17,976 bases of DNA from an uncultured Erysipelotrichaceae bacterium. Lineage in GTDB: Bacteria > Bacillota_I > Bacilli_A > Erysipelotrichales > Erysipelotrichaceae. Below the pieces are notes generated by a model. The model worked only from the letters and a program-made list of their open reading frames with translations. It ran no database searches and was not told the DNA's origin. Shown here in pieces: positions 6,556-14,696 of the stretch. The DNA lies in the NCBI GenBank assembly GCA_900319505.1, contig ONOV01000127.1:1-17976 (forward strand), in the 5' to 3' direction. Position 1 is the first letter of the stretch. Each line of letters starts with the position of its first letter. The translations under genes and the position numbers were made by a program.

Positions 6556-8010
6556 TTAAGCCGTATGTGTTTCCTTGAAACTGAACCAGAATGTCGAACC
6601 TTTCCCGACATCTGATATAACCCCGTATTCTGCCCCATGGGCATCGAGAATTGCCTTGACGATGGAAAGGCCGAGGCCGGTAGATTGGGTATTGCGGGAG
6701 AAAGAGCGGGAAGCCTTCTGATATCTGTCCCAGATCAGCTTCTGATCTTCCTTTGCAATGCCTTCACCTTCATCCTTCACTTCCACTCTGACGGTCTCTT
6801 CATCCGCTTCCACAAAGCCCCTGATGACAATTGTGCCGTTATCCGGAGAATGTTTGACGGCATTGGTGATGTAGTTCTGAATGACTTCTGTGATCTTGAC
6901 TTCATCCGCATAGATGACAAGCGATTCCGGCAGATCCGTCACGACTTTCAGACTGCGGGTGGAAATCAGTGCACTGTCAATGACCAGCACATCATGAATG
7001 ACCTGGGTCAGATCGACGTTGGTGCGCTTGAGCACATAGCTGCCTGTCTGCATCTGCGAAAGCTCACTCATATCCGTAATGAGGCGGTTCATGTATTCTG
7101 TTTCCCGGATGATGACATTCAGATGCTTTTCCCGCCTGTCAGGATCATTGCCGGAGATATCACGGATCATTTCCGCATAGGCACGGATGTTGGTCAGCGG
7201 CGTACGGATGTCATGCGACAGATTGGCCATGAGGCTGCGGCGCATTTCCTCGATCTGGCCAAGCTGGCTGGCCGCATTGTTCAATGCCCCGGCCAGATCC
7301 TTGGTCTCGGTAAAACTGCCGCCGTCAAATTGAACATCATAATCCGCTTTGGAAAGACGGACCGCTTCTTTCTGCATGTTGGTAATCGGACGGACAATCT
7401 TGCCGGAAAGCCAGATCGAAAACACCCCGGCAACGGCAATGATAATCAGCATCAATGAGATATACTGCCGTGAGAAAGCCGTGATCAGGCTGTCCACCGG
7501 TTCCAGCGGCGTATTCATGAAAAGATAATACGTGCCGAGGTTTTCCTTGAGCTTCTTTCCATATACCAGCATGTTCTGGGAAGTTTCCTGGTTGGTCACA
7601 TCCGCGGAATACTCCCCGCCGTTATCTTCGACAAATGCCTTCAGACTTGCAAAGCTGTGATAGTCGGAGGCACTGCTCACACTGACCCCGTCATTGAACA
7701 CGCATCCCTCCCCCAGCTGATCCGCCCGGTAGATGCGTCTGCCTTCACTGTTGTAGAGCACTACGCAGGCATTATTATCCACGGTTGAAGCAAACGCGTC
7801 TTCAATATGAGATGTATCCGAACCATCCTCACCCAGCAGATCATCAATGACCTGATCCGCCAGAACCTGAATGGTCTTGATCTTTGAATTGCGGTAATAG
7901 GGCTTGATCAGACCTGTCTGCAGAATACCAAGCAGAAGAACGGCACCGGCCGACAGTCCGATAAAGGAAAGCATCAGCCTGAATCTGATGCCGTGGCGGT
8001 CAGGATTCAA
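6556..8010 (-). CDS. Two-component sensor histidine kinase (HisKA/HATPase_c)
   Basis: A membrane sensor kinase of 484 residues. Transmembrane helices at about 12-35 and 184-202 bracket an extracytoplasmic sensor region of about 150 residues with no recognised motif. A HAMP linker follows (about 200-255), then the HisKA dimerisation domain with the phosphorylated His in SHDIRTPL (His266). The ATPase domain has an N box around NYITNAVKHS (379-388), a G1 box DEGEGI (413-418) and a G2 box STGLGLS (443-449). All catalytic residues are present. Frame evidence supports a TTG start at 8010 that overlaps the response-regulator stop by 11 bases; an upstream in-frame stop excludes a longer form. Starting at the later ATG (Met13) would remove the basic N-terminal flank of the first helix. 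It pairs with the adjacent OmpR-type regulator. The signal is unknown. Confidence 0.95.
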   Translation of the reverse strand: MNPDRHGIRFRLMLSFIGLSAGAVLLLGILQTGLIKPYYRNSKIKTIQVLADQVIDDLLGEDGSDTSHIEDAFASTVDNNACVVLYNSEGRRIYRADQLGEGCVFNDGVSVSSASDYHSFASLKAFVEDNGGEYSADVTNQETSQNMLVYGKKLKENLGTYYLFMNTPLEPVDSLITAFSRQYISLMLIIIAVAGVFSIWLSGKIVRPITNMQKEAVRLSKADYDVQFDGGSFTETKDLAGALNNAASQLGQIEEMRRSLMANLSHDIRTPLTNIRAYAEMIRDISGNDPDRREKHLNVIIRETEYMNRLITDMSELSQMQTGSYVLKRTNVDLTQVIHDVLVIDSALISTRSLKVVTDLPESLVIYADEVKITEVIQNYITNAVKHSPDNGTIVIRGFVEADEETVRVEVKDEGEGIAKEDQKLIWDRYQKASRSFSRNTQSTGLGLSIVKAILDAHGAEYGVISDVGKGSTFWFSFKETHTA

Positions 8011-8662
8011 ACTTATACCCCATGCCGCGTACCGTTACGATCTTATTCCGGTACGGGCCAAGATGTGCCCTCAGCATCTTGACATGGGAGTCCACGGTAC
8101 GATCATCCCCATAGTATTCCGTATCCCATACATCGCTTAACAGCTGCTGGCGGGAAAAAGCCACATCCGGATGAGAGGCAAGACAGATCAGAAGGTCAAT
8201 CTCCTTCGGCGTCAAAGATACCTGTCTGCCGTCTACCGAGACACTGCGGCCGGCAATATCAATGTGCAGCCCGCCATACTGCAGGATTTTCTTTTCCTTC
8301 GGCTTTCTTCTGTCCAGCACCACCCTGACTCTTGCCATCAGCTCCTTGGGTGAAAAGGGCTTGACGACATAATCATCCACGCCCAGCTCAAAACCGAAAA
8401 GCTTGTCATATTCCTCCGTCCGGGCGGAAAGAATGATAATCGGCACATCCTGTATTTCCTTGATGCGCCGGCAGGCGGAGAATCCATCCAGATGAGGCAT
8501 CATGACATCCAGAATCACACAGTCATAATGCTGATTCTGTACCATTTCCACCGCTTTCATGCCGTCATCGGCTTCATCGATCTCATAGCCGCTGATCTCG
8601 GCATATTCTCTGACTACTTCTCTGATATCCGCTTCATCATCTGCGATTAATAAACGTGCCAT
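8000..8662 (-). CDS. OmpR/PhoB-family response regulator
   Basis: A 220-residue transcription regulator with an N-terminal receiver domain. Acidic residues Asp8-Asp9, the phosphoacceptor Asp52 in VILDVMMP, Ser79 and Lys101 in KPFSP are all present. The C-terminal winged-helix DNA-binding domain (about 128-219) has TPKEIDLL and a terminal VRGMGYKFE. The start ATG has AAGGAG (8670-8675) seven bases upstream; that ribosome binding site consists of the last two sense codons of dnaE, directly before its TAA, so translation is probably coupled to dnaE. It overlaps the downstream kinase gene, its cognate partner. Target genes cannot be told from the window; autoregulation through the dnaE promoter is one possibility. 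Confidence 0.97.
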   Translation of the reverse strand: MARLLIADDEADIREVVREYAEISGYEIDEADDGMKAVEMVQNQHYDCVILDVMMPHLDGFSACRRIKEIQDVPIIILSARTEEYDKLFGFELGVDDYVVKPFSPKELMARVRVVLDRRKPKEKKILQYGGLHIDIAGRSVSVDGRQVSLTPKEIDLLICLASHPDVAFSRQQLLSDVWDTEYYGDDRTVDSHVKMLRAHLGPYRNKIVTVRGMGYKFES

Positions 8663-8666
8663 AAAA

Positions 8667-11057
8667 TTACTCCTTTCCCCTGATCATCGCCAGTATGGCC
8701 TGTTTCTCCTGATCCGCATCGCTCTGTCTCACATTTCCATACTGTACCATACAGGCATAATACAGATCCGTTTCATGTACTTTCATATAGGCCTGCCACA
8801 TGGCAATCGTCGTATAGGCGACACTGTGGGACTTGTTGAAACCGTAATCCGCAAAGCGCAGAATGTCCTGCCACAGGCTCTCTGCTTCCTTCTGCGCATA
8901 AGGATGGGCAGGATGGGCCATGCAGCGGGAAACAAACGCATGTTCATTTGCCGCCAGCACCTTTCTGTCCTTCTTCTTGATGCCCCGCCTCAGTTCATCT
9001 GCCTGCGCCATACTGTAATCGGCACATACATGCGCCGTCAGGATCACCTGTTCCTGATACAGCATGATACCGCATGTTTCATGCAGAATATCATAAAGTT
9101 CCCGGGAAAAGTAGACTGCCCGCCGCGGATTGCTTCTGAGATAGCCATACTGCCTTACCAGCTGTGACAGATTGGCCCTTCCGATGGCATTGCACACCAC
9201 CAGGTCATTGAAGTTTTCAATATGTACGGCCGGCAGGATGTTGTTCTTCATCGACCAGGCATCAAACTGGAAATAGCCCAGGGTCAGCCGGCGGTTGAAT
9301 GTTTCATACAGCAGGGGATCATCATAGCTGATATGATGCAGATCGAAGGAAGGATTCTTCTTTCTGACCTGTTTCACCATCTCTTCCAATGGCTTGGCGC
9401 TTGGTAAAGACAGGAAGTCCATCTTGATGAGGCCCCTTTCTTCAAGATCCCCTTCTTCGTACTGGCCGAATGCAGTAAGCGGTCCGTTTTCATCAAGACA
9501 CATCAGCGGCTCCGCGTGGACAATCGGCTGACCCGCCACCACAATGCCGGAAGGATGACGGGTGTACATGGCCGGGATGCCGGCCAGCTTTTCACAGGCC
9601 GCATAACACGGCTCGCTCAGCGGGGTCAGAAGATTCTGAATCCGCGGCCGCAGTTCCACCAGGCTCATACTGCTGTTTTCTCTTTTTTTCAGAATATCTG
9701 AAACAGCTTTGTACAGGCGTCTGAAGTCTGCAGAGCCGCCAATGCCCATGGCCCTGGAAACAGCGCCTAACAGATTCTTTGTCTTATAGCAGGATACCGC
9801 CACAACCCCGGCCGTATTCTCTTTCCCATACTTCTGCTGTACATAGGCAATGACCTGCTTTCTGCCGTCTTCCGCAAAGTCCACATCAATATCGGGCATG
9901 CCTTTGCGTCCGGTATTGAGAAAGCGTTCAAACAAGAGATGATAGGCAAGCGGATCTATGTCGGTAATGCCGATGGCATACGCCGTCAAAGAAGCGACCG
10001 CTGATCCTCTTCCCGGTCCCACCCAGATATCATGTTTTTTGGCATAGCGCACATAGTCAAAGACAATCAGAAAATAGTCTTCAAAATGCATCTGAATGAT
10101 CACCGACAGTTCATAGGAAAGCCGCTGCCGGTAGGCATTCTGCCTTTCCAGAGGAATATGATTCTGCTCAAGCCTGCGGCTTAAGCCGGTGCGGCACAGC
10201 GACTTCAGATAATCTGCTGAAGTATGTCCTTTTGCGTCGGAATAATAAACCGGCAGAGAAACAGAAGGCGCTGCGTCACTGATGCTGCAGCCGGCCGCAA
10301 TCCTTTCTGCCGTTTCAATCTCTTTTTCATGATAGAACGCATGCAGTTCATCCGCTGATTCGAGCCAGCTGGCCGCATCCAGATCCATGAACGCATCATT
10401 CACATCTGTCTTCAGCCGGATCGCATTCACCAGGGTATAGAGATTCTCCTCCCCTTTTCTTTCATACATGACTTCCGGCATGGCAGCACAGGGAATATGA
10501 AGCCCGTCTGCGATTTCATCCAGCAGATCACAGCTCTGCCGCCATGCCTTTTTCTCACACCCGCTGATGCCGATGACAAAATCACCGAACACCTCTTTCA
10601 TACGCCGGTATACAGCCCGGATGCCCTCTTTATCCTTCATTTCAAGAGCAGAATGGGCAGCGCCGCCTTCACTGCGGGCGATCAGAATACAATGATCTTT
10701 TGCCTGCAGAATATCATCCACCGTTCCTGTCTGCTCACTGGCCGGATCATATTCCTCATGGCTCAGCAGAGAAGAAGAAAGCCGCATCAGTGCTTCCAGG
10801 CCCGTATCATCCTTTGCTAATAATACAAAGGGTACATGATCCGCTTCATAAAGACACATCACTTCCAGGCCGATCAGCGGTTTGATGCCGTATCGACGGC
10901 ATTCCTTCAGGAAAGAAGGTACACCGATCATCAGGGAGCGGTCCGTCAAAGCTAGAGCAGAATAGCCGCGCTCTGCCGCCAGCGGCATGATCTGGCTGAT
11001 GTGGATAGAGGAGCGGCCTATGGTTGCGTCACTGCGCATGAATAAGGAAACTGTCAT
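8667..11057 (-). CDS. dnaE: DNA polymerase III alpha subunit, DnaE type, short form
   Basis: A family C replicative/lagging-strand polymerase of about 796 residues (numbering below is from an in-frame GTG at 11075). An N-terminal PHP-like domain (about 8-260) has lost the metal-binding His residues: the HxH position reads FMRSD and LTDH reads LTDR. The polymerase core has GPGRGSAVASL (353-363), PDIDVDF with catalytic Asp395 and Asp397, the third Asp553 in KMDFLSLP, LYQEQV (672-677) and FNKSHSVAY (746-754). The protein stops about 48 residues after that last motif, so the C-terminal helix-hairpin-helix, OB-fold and tau-binding regions of longer DnaE proteins (about 1,100 residues in Bacillus) are absent. 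ATG 11057 is preferred because a TATAAT box lies between it and the GTG. In Firmicutes DnaE works beside PolC, extending primers. First gene of an apparent operon with the two-component system. Confidence 0.93.
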   Translation of the reverse strand: MTVSLFMRSDATIGRSSIHISQIMPLAAERGYSALALTDRSLMIGVPSFLKECRRYGIKPLIGLEVMCLYEADHVPFVLLAKDDTGLEALMRLSSSLLSHEEYDPASEQTGTVDDILQAKDHCILIARSEGGAAHSALEMKDKEGIRAVYRRMKEVFGDFVIGISGCEKKAWRQSCDLLDEIADGLHIPCAAMPEVMYERKGEENLYTLVNAIRLKTDVNDAFMDLDAASWLESADELHAFYHEKEIETAERIAAGCSISDAAPSVSLPVYYSDAKGHTSADYLKSLCRTGLSRRLEQNHIPLERQNAYRQRLSYELSVIIQMHFEDYFLIVFDYVRYAKKHDIWVGPGRGSAVASLTAYAIGITDIDPLAYHLLFERFLNTGRKGMPDIDVDFAEDGRKQVIAYVQQKYGKENTAGVVAVSCYKTKNLLGAVSRAMGIGGSADFRRLYKAVSDILKKRENSSMSLVELRPRIQNLLTPLSEPCYAACEKLAGIPAMYTRHPSGIVVAGQPIVHAEPLMCLDENGPLTAFGQYEEGDLEERGLIKMDFLSLPSAKPLEEMVKQVRKKNPSFDLHHISYDDPLLYETFNRRLTLGYFQFDAWSMKNNILPAVHIENFNDLVVCNAIGRANLSQLVRQYGYLRSNPRRAVYFSRELYDILHETCGIMLYQEQVILTAHVCADYSMAQADELRRGIKKKDRKVLAANEHAFVSRCMAHPAHPYAQKEAESLWQDILRFADYGFNKSHSVAYTTIAMWQAYMKVHETDLYYACMVQYGNVRQSDADQEKQAILAMIRGKE

Positions 11058-11069
11058 GCCAACATTATA
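11055..11069 (-). promoter_or_regulatory. Consensus -10 (TATAAT) with leaderless dnaE start
   Basis: On the minus strand a perfect TATAAT (11064-11069) is followed by GTTGGC and then ATG (11055-11057). The expected transcription start coincides with the ATG. No Shine-Dalgarno is present, and the upstream in-frame GTG at 11075 would lie outside the transcript. No good -35 is seen 16-18 bases upstream. Confidence 0.55.
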
Positions 11070-11105
11070 ACGCACTTGGCATCAGGATACGATGCAGGGA
11101 TATCG

Positions 11106-11147
11106 TTGACAATGTCATGCATCAGATCCATGTATTTGTTGTAAAAT
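11106..11147 (+). promoter_or_regulatory. Candidate degV promoter region with small palindrome
   Basis: TTGACA (11106-11111) is a perfect -35 hexamer, but the best -10, TAAAAT (11142-11147), is 30 bases away, too far for a single standard promoter. The -35 overlaps the palindrome TGACA-A-TGTCA (11107-11117), which could be an operator. Weak -10-like sequences exist at the correct spacing. The exact promoter is unresolved. Confidence 0.3.
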
Positions 11148-11169
11148 AGTGAAAAAGGATGTGTGTTAT

Positions 11170-12018
11170 ATGAAAATTGCTTATGTAACAGATTCAGGCA
11201 CAGGACGTTCCATATCCGAACTTGCCGCTGACGGCATCATTTCTGTACCGCTGCAGATCACCGATGGAAATGATACATATCAGGATCTTGAAACGATTGA
11301 CCGCAATACATGTATTGAACTGGTAGACCAGGGACATGTGCTGAAGACATCTCAGCCTTCTGCCGGCCTGATTGAAGAGTGCTTTGAAAGTCTCAAGGAA
11401 CAGGGAACAGATCTGATCATCGCAGTTCCCATCTGCAATGGTCTTTCCGGTACCATCAGCACCATGACGGCCATTGCCCAGAGTCTTGACATGAAGATCA
11501 TCTGTATTGATACGTATGTCACAAGTGAACTGCAGAACTATCTGATTCACAGAATCAGGCAGCTGTATGAAGAAGGAAAGTCCGATATGGAAGTCAAGCT
11601 CATCACAGATGAGATCATCACTTCCTGCAATACCCTGATTGTTCCCCGCAACCTGGATGCCTTAGTCAGAGGCGGCCGTCTGACCCCGCTTGCGGCAGGC
11701 TTTGCCAAGCTGCTGCGGATTGTTCCGATCCTGCGCATCAACAAGTCTACCGGCGGCCGCATTGACAGCCTGGCCAATGTGCGTACCTACCGCAAGGCAG
11801 CAGGCAGGATACTTGATATCATCGAAGAAGATCATCCGGATGAAAGCTATCAGGTCTACATCGCCCACTCCGGCTGTATCGACATGGCCATGGATCTGTA
11901 TCATAAAATGGAAGACAGGTTCCCCAATCTTAATATTGAAGTCGTTGAACTGTGCAATCCAGTCGCGGTGCATACAGGCCGGGACTGCATCTGCGTGCAG
12001 TATTTCAAGGCTTTATAA
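11170..12018 (+). CDS. DegV-family fatty-acid-binding protein
   Basis: A 282-residue protein starting MKIAYVTDSG, the usual DegV opening. TSQPSAG (residues 61-67), GLSGT (about 93-97), and RNLDALVRGGRLTPLAAG in the second half are characteristic of the family. DegV/FakB proteins bind a fatty acid and, in the FakAB system, present it to the kinase FakA for phosphorylation before phospholipid synthesis; many genomes carry several copies. No FakA is visible here, so the partner is not local. The C-terminal family block usually reads HTGPGxxG, but here it is HTGRDCICV, which may alter the headgroup end of the lipid site. Start ATG 11170 has AAAAGGA about 10 bases upstream; an in-frame GTG at 11149 lies before that site and is rejected. 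It is a monocistronic unit with its own terminator. Confidence 0.9.
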   Translation: MKIAYVTDSGTGRSISELAADGIISVPLQITDGNDTYQDLETIDRNTCIELVDQGHVLKTSQPSAGLIEECFESLKEQGTDLIIAVPICNGLSGTISTMTAIAQSLDMKIICIDTYVTSELQNYLIHRIRQLYEEGKSDMEVKLITDEIITSCNTLIVPRNLDALVRGGRLTPLAAGFAKLLRIVPILRINKSTGGRIDSLANVRTYRKAAGRILDIIEEDHPDESYQVYIAHSGCIDMAMDLYHKMEDRFPNLNIEVVELCNPVAVHTGRDCICVQYFKAL

Positions 12019-12024
12019 GCAAAT

Positions 12025-12051
12025 GCTCTGTCAGATCGGCAGGGCTTTTTT
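12025..12051 (+). terminator. Rho-independent terminator of degV
   Basis: GCTCTGTC (12025-12032) pairs with GGCAGGGC (12038-12045), including two G-T pairs, across an AGATC loop. Six T follow directly. It lies 7 bases after the degV stop. Confidence 0.85.
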
Positions 12052-12095
12052 CATTTGGGCAGGCACGTATAATTCACGCAAAGCAGAAGCGCTTA

Positions 12096-12104
12096 TGCTA
12101 GAAT
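12096..12104 (+). promoter_or_regulatory. Extended -10 promoter of the PBP gene
   Basis: TGCTAGAAT (hexamer 12099-12104) is an extended -10 identical to that of the leuS promoter. It predicts a start near 12111 and a leader of about 20 bases containing GAAAGGA (12116-12122). A second TATAAT at 12068-12073 is an alternative -10. No strong -35 is visible for either. Confidence 0.5.
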
Positions 12105-12130
12105 AGAAACGTTGCTGAAAGGATTTGTTT

Positions 12131-14620
12131 ATGAACCGGAATAACATGTCTGACAAACGGAATCGGAATGAATATACCGCAGAACTGACACCGAAAGAAC
12201 TGGAACAGAGGAAGAAAAGAAGGAAATTCATCCGCCAGCAGAGAAGAATGCGCGGCTGGACGATCTTCTTTGTGATCATCCTCGGCTTCTATGTGGTCTT
12301 AGGCAGTGTAGGCGCCTATATGATCAAGGATATGACCAGGGATATGCCGAAGCTGAACGTAGATGACTTCATCGGTGATGAAAGTTCCAATATCTATGAC
12401 GGCAATGGCAATCTGCTCATTGAAGTCGGTACATACTACCGTGAGAACGTGGATTACAGCCAGATGCCTGAATCGCTGATTGATGCCTTCCTATCCATTG
12501 AGGACTCCCGCTTCTTCGCCCATAACGGATTCGACCTGCCCCGTTTTACCGCAGCCGCCATCCACAATGTGACCAGCGGCGATCTGACCGGTCAGGGCGG
12601 CTCCACCTTCACCATGCAGTTAGTCAAGAACAGCTACTTCTCCGTTGATGACGGCGACCAGTCGACCAGCTACAGTGCCGGTAAGGGCATCAAGTACAAA
12701 GTCCAGCAGATTCTGCTTGCGATGCAGCTGGAAAAGAAGCTGAACAAGGAACAGATCTTTGAACTGTATGTCAACCGCCTCAACTTCGGCCAGAACATCA
12801 GAGGTGTTGAAATGGCCGCCCGCTACTATTTCGGCAAGAATGCCTCCCAGCTCAACCTTTCCGAAAGTGCCCTGCTGGCCGGCATCGTCAATATGCCAAA
12901 CACCTATAACCCTTACTATTATCTCGACTACGCAACCGACCGGCGCAATGAAGTGCTGAATATGATGGTATATCACGGCTATATCACCCAGGATGAATGT
13001 GATCTGGCCAAGTCCATCAAGATTGAAGATCAGCTTGTCGGTGAATATGCCGATATTGAAGTACAGAACAATACGTATCAGGAATACATTGATGTCGTTC
13101 TGACCGAAGCCCAGCAGCTGACCGGCCTTGATCCCTACAATGTCGGCATGAATATCTATACCGCCCTGGATACGAATCTGCAGGATCTGATCATGTCCAT
13201 TGAAAACGGCAGTGCCGGCGTTACATACGGTGATGATCTGATGCAGTCAGCCATTACTGTACTGGATCATACCAACGGTGAGATCGTTGCCCTGGGCGGC
13301 GGACGCAACTATGGCTCAGAAGGCGGCGCGAGACTGATGAACCGGGCAACGGATATGTATAAGAATCCAGGCTCCACCATGAAGCCGATTCTCCCCTATG
13401 CTCTGGGCTTTGAGTATCTCGGTTTCTCCATTGATGAACATGTTCCGGATTACAAATATTCCTATCCGGGTGAATCCCGTACCGTAGCCGACTATGACCG
13501 TACCTACAAAGGCGTTATGGATATCAAGGACGCGGTAGCGGATTCCCGCAACATCCCGGCCATCGTCACTCTTCAGAATGTACAGGACAAGTTCGGTACG
13601 GATGTCATCGTCAATTACATGCACTCCATCGGCTTTGATTCCATGGATGCCAGCAACTTCCACTTATGCTGTGCCATCGGTTCGGAAACATTCACGGCTA
13701 CGGTCACCCAGATGGCTGCTGCCCATGGTGCAATCATGAACCTCGGTGTCTACAATCAACCGCATACCATCCGTTCCGTGGAAACCTCTTCGGGTGATAC
13801 CTATTATCCGGACAGCCAGAATGTCAGAGTTCTCTCTTCCGGATCCGCATGGCTCTCTACCGAACTGATGCGCAACAACGTCGATCAGACCAAGTACTAC
13901 AACTACATGAAGATTCTCGACAGAGATTATGATGTCTTTGCCAAGACCGGTACATCCGACTATGATGACTCACTTGAGTCCTATGGCATCCCGGCCGGAA
14001 GCGGCAAGGATGAATGGATGATCGCTTCCAATTCCAAGTACACCAATGCCGTATGGACCGGCTGGGATGAAGCGGTAGCCGGTGCCCAGACCTACTTCAC
14101 AGGCTATAAGTACAGTGTCAATACATCAGGCAATATCAACTCTCTGCTCATCGATAAGGAAGCAGCAATCACATCCGATGCTTCCCAGTCTCTGACCAGA
14201 CCGGATGATCTGGAAGAAGTAACCTATGTCCAGAACACCTGGCCGCACGTCAAGGCAGGCAAGACATATGGTTCTACCGTTACTTCCACTGTTTCTGCTG
14301 CCGGTCTCAAGAATACGCCTATGGTTGATTCCATGAGCGATGCCTACCGTGTCACCGCCAGCGGCTATGTCAAGGGACAGAGCTATGAAAGCTACAGCTA
14401 CAGTGATTACAGCGGTGATGACTATTCCAGCAGCACTACGACAAATGATAACAGTACAACAGATCAGACAATCACCGATAATTCCAACACGGATACCGGC
14501 GGTACAGAGCAGGAGCCTGCAGTTGATCCTAACAGCATAAACAATTCGGGTACAATCACAGATGGATCCACAACCGGTGATGATTCCTCAGGTGATGGAA
14601 CGGATCAGACAGCTCAGTAA
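12131..14620 (+). CDS. Class A penicillin-binding protein (bifunctional glycosyltransferase/transpeptidase)
   Basis: An 829-residue PBP1A-type enzyme that polymerises lipid II and cross-links peptidoglycan outside the membrane. It has a basic cytoplasmic N terminus and one membrane helix (about 43-65). The GT51 glycosyltransferase domain follows, with catalytic Glu124 in EDSRFFAHNGFD, then GQGGSTFTMQLVKN (155-168) and LEKKLNKEQIFELYVN. The transpeptidase domain has all three motifs: STMK with nucleophile Ser415, SRN at 472-474 and KTGT at 606-609. A tail from about residue 750 is rich in Ser, Thr, Asp, Asn and Gly, low in complexity and probably extended in the wall. The start ATG 12131 has GAAAGGA at proper spacing; an in-frame TTG six bases earlier is rejected. 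It is a single-gene unit between two terminators. The particular paralog (ponA or another) cannot be fixed from sequence alone. Confidence 0.96.
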   Translation: MNRNNMSDKRNRNEYTAELTPKELEQRKKRRKFIRQQRRMRGWTIFFVIILGFYVVLGSVGAYMIKDMTRDMPKLNVDDFIGDESSNIYDGNGNLLIEVGTYYRENVDYSQMPESLIDAFLSIEDSRFFAHNGFDLPRFTAAAIHNVTSGDLTGQGGSTFTMQLVKNSYFSVDDGDQSTSYSAGKGIKYKVQQILLAMQLEKKLNKEQIFELYVNRLNFGQNIRGVEMAARYYFGKNASQLNLSESALLAGIVNMPNTYNPYYYLDYATDRRNEVLNMMVYHGYITQDECDLAKSIKIEDQLVGEYADIEVQNNTYQEYIDVVLTEAQQLTGLDPYNVGMNIYTALDTNLQDLIMSIENGSAGVTYGDDLMQSAITVLDHTNGEIVALGGGRNYGSEGGARLMNRATDMYKNPGSTMKPILPYALGFEYLGFSIDEHVPDYKYSYPGESRTVADYDRTYKGVMDIKDAVADSRNIPAIVTLQNVQDKFGTDVIVNYMHSIGFDSMDASNFHLCCAIGSETFTATVTQMAAAHGAIMNLGVYNQPHTIRSVETSSGDTYYPDSQNVRVLSSGSAWLSTELMRNNVDQTKYYNYMKILDRDYDVFAKTGTSDYDDSLESYGIPAGSGKDEWMIASNSKYTNAVWTGWDEAVAGAQTYFTGYKYSVNTSGNINSLLIDKEAAITSDASQSLTRPDDLEEVTYVQNTWPHVKAGKTYGSTVTSTVSAAGLKNTPMVDSMSDAYRVTASGYVKGQSYESYSYSDYSGDDYSSSTTTNDNSTTDQTITDNSNTDTGGTEQEPAVDPNSINNSGTITDGSTTGDDSSGDGTDQTAQ

Positions 14621-14628
14621 AGCTATGT

Positions 14629-14658
14629 AAAAATGCACAGGAAAGCCTGTGCATTTTT
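14629..14658. terminator. Bidirectional terminator after the PBP gene
   Basis: AAAAATGCACAGG (14629-14641) and CCTGTGCATTTTT (14646-14658) form a perfect 13-bp stem with a 4-base loop. A and T runs at its two ends let it work on both strands. It lies 9 bases after the PBP stop and also faces the convergent gpsA transcript. Confidence 0.92.
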
Positions 14659-14673
14659 CATATCGGCCAGAAG

Positions 14674-14696
14674 AAAAAGAGGCATGCGCCTCTTTT
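14674..14696 (-). terminator. Terminator overlapping the gpsA stop codon
   Basis: On the minus strand AAAAGAGGC and GCCTCTTTT (arms 14688-14696 and 14675-14683) enclose a GCAT loop and lead into a T-rich run. The first arm overlaps the TAA of gpsA. With the neighbouring hairpin it insulates the convergent gpsA and PBP units. Confidence 0.8.

Noticed and set aside
6637..7458. A 273-codon plus-strand frame opposite the sensor kinase
   Set aside because: It is the antisense of a complete HisKA/HATPase gene with all motifs, and has no ribosome binding site or family signature.
8667..8800. Frameshift or premature stop explaining the short DnaE
   Set aside because: The response regulator begins 4 bases after the stop, using a ribosome binding site inside the last dnaE codons, so no lost C-terminal coding remnant can follow. 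The short form appears native to this locus.
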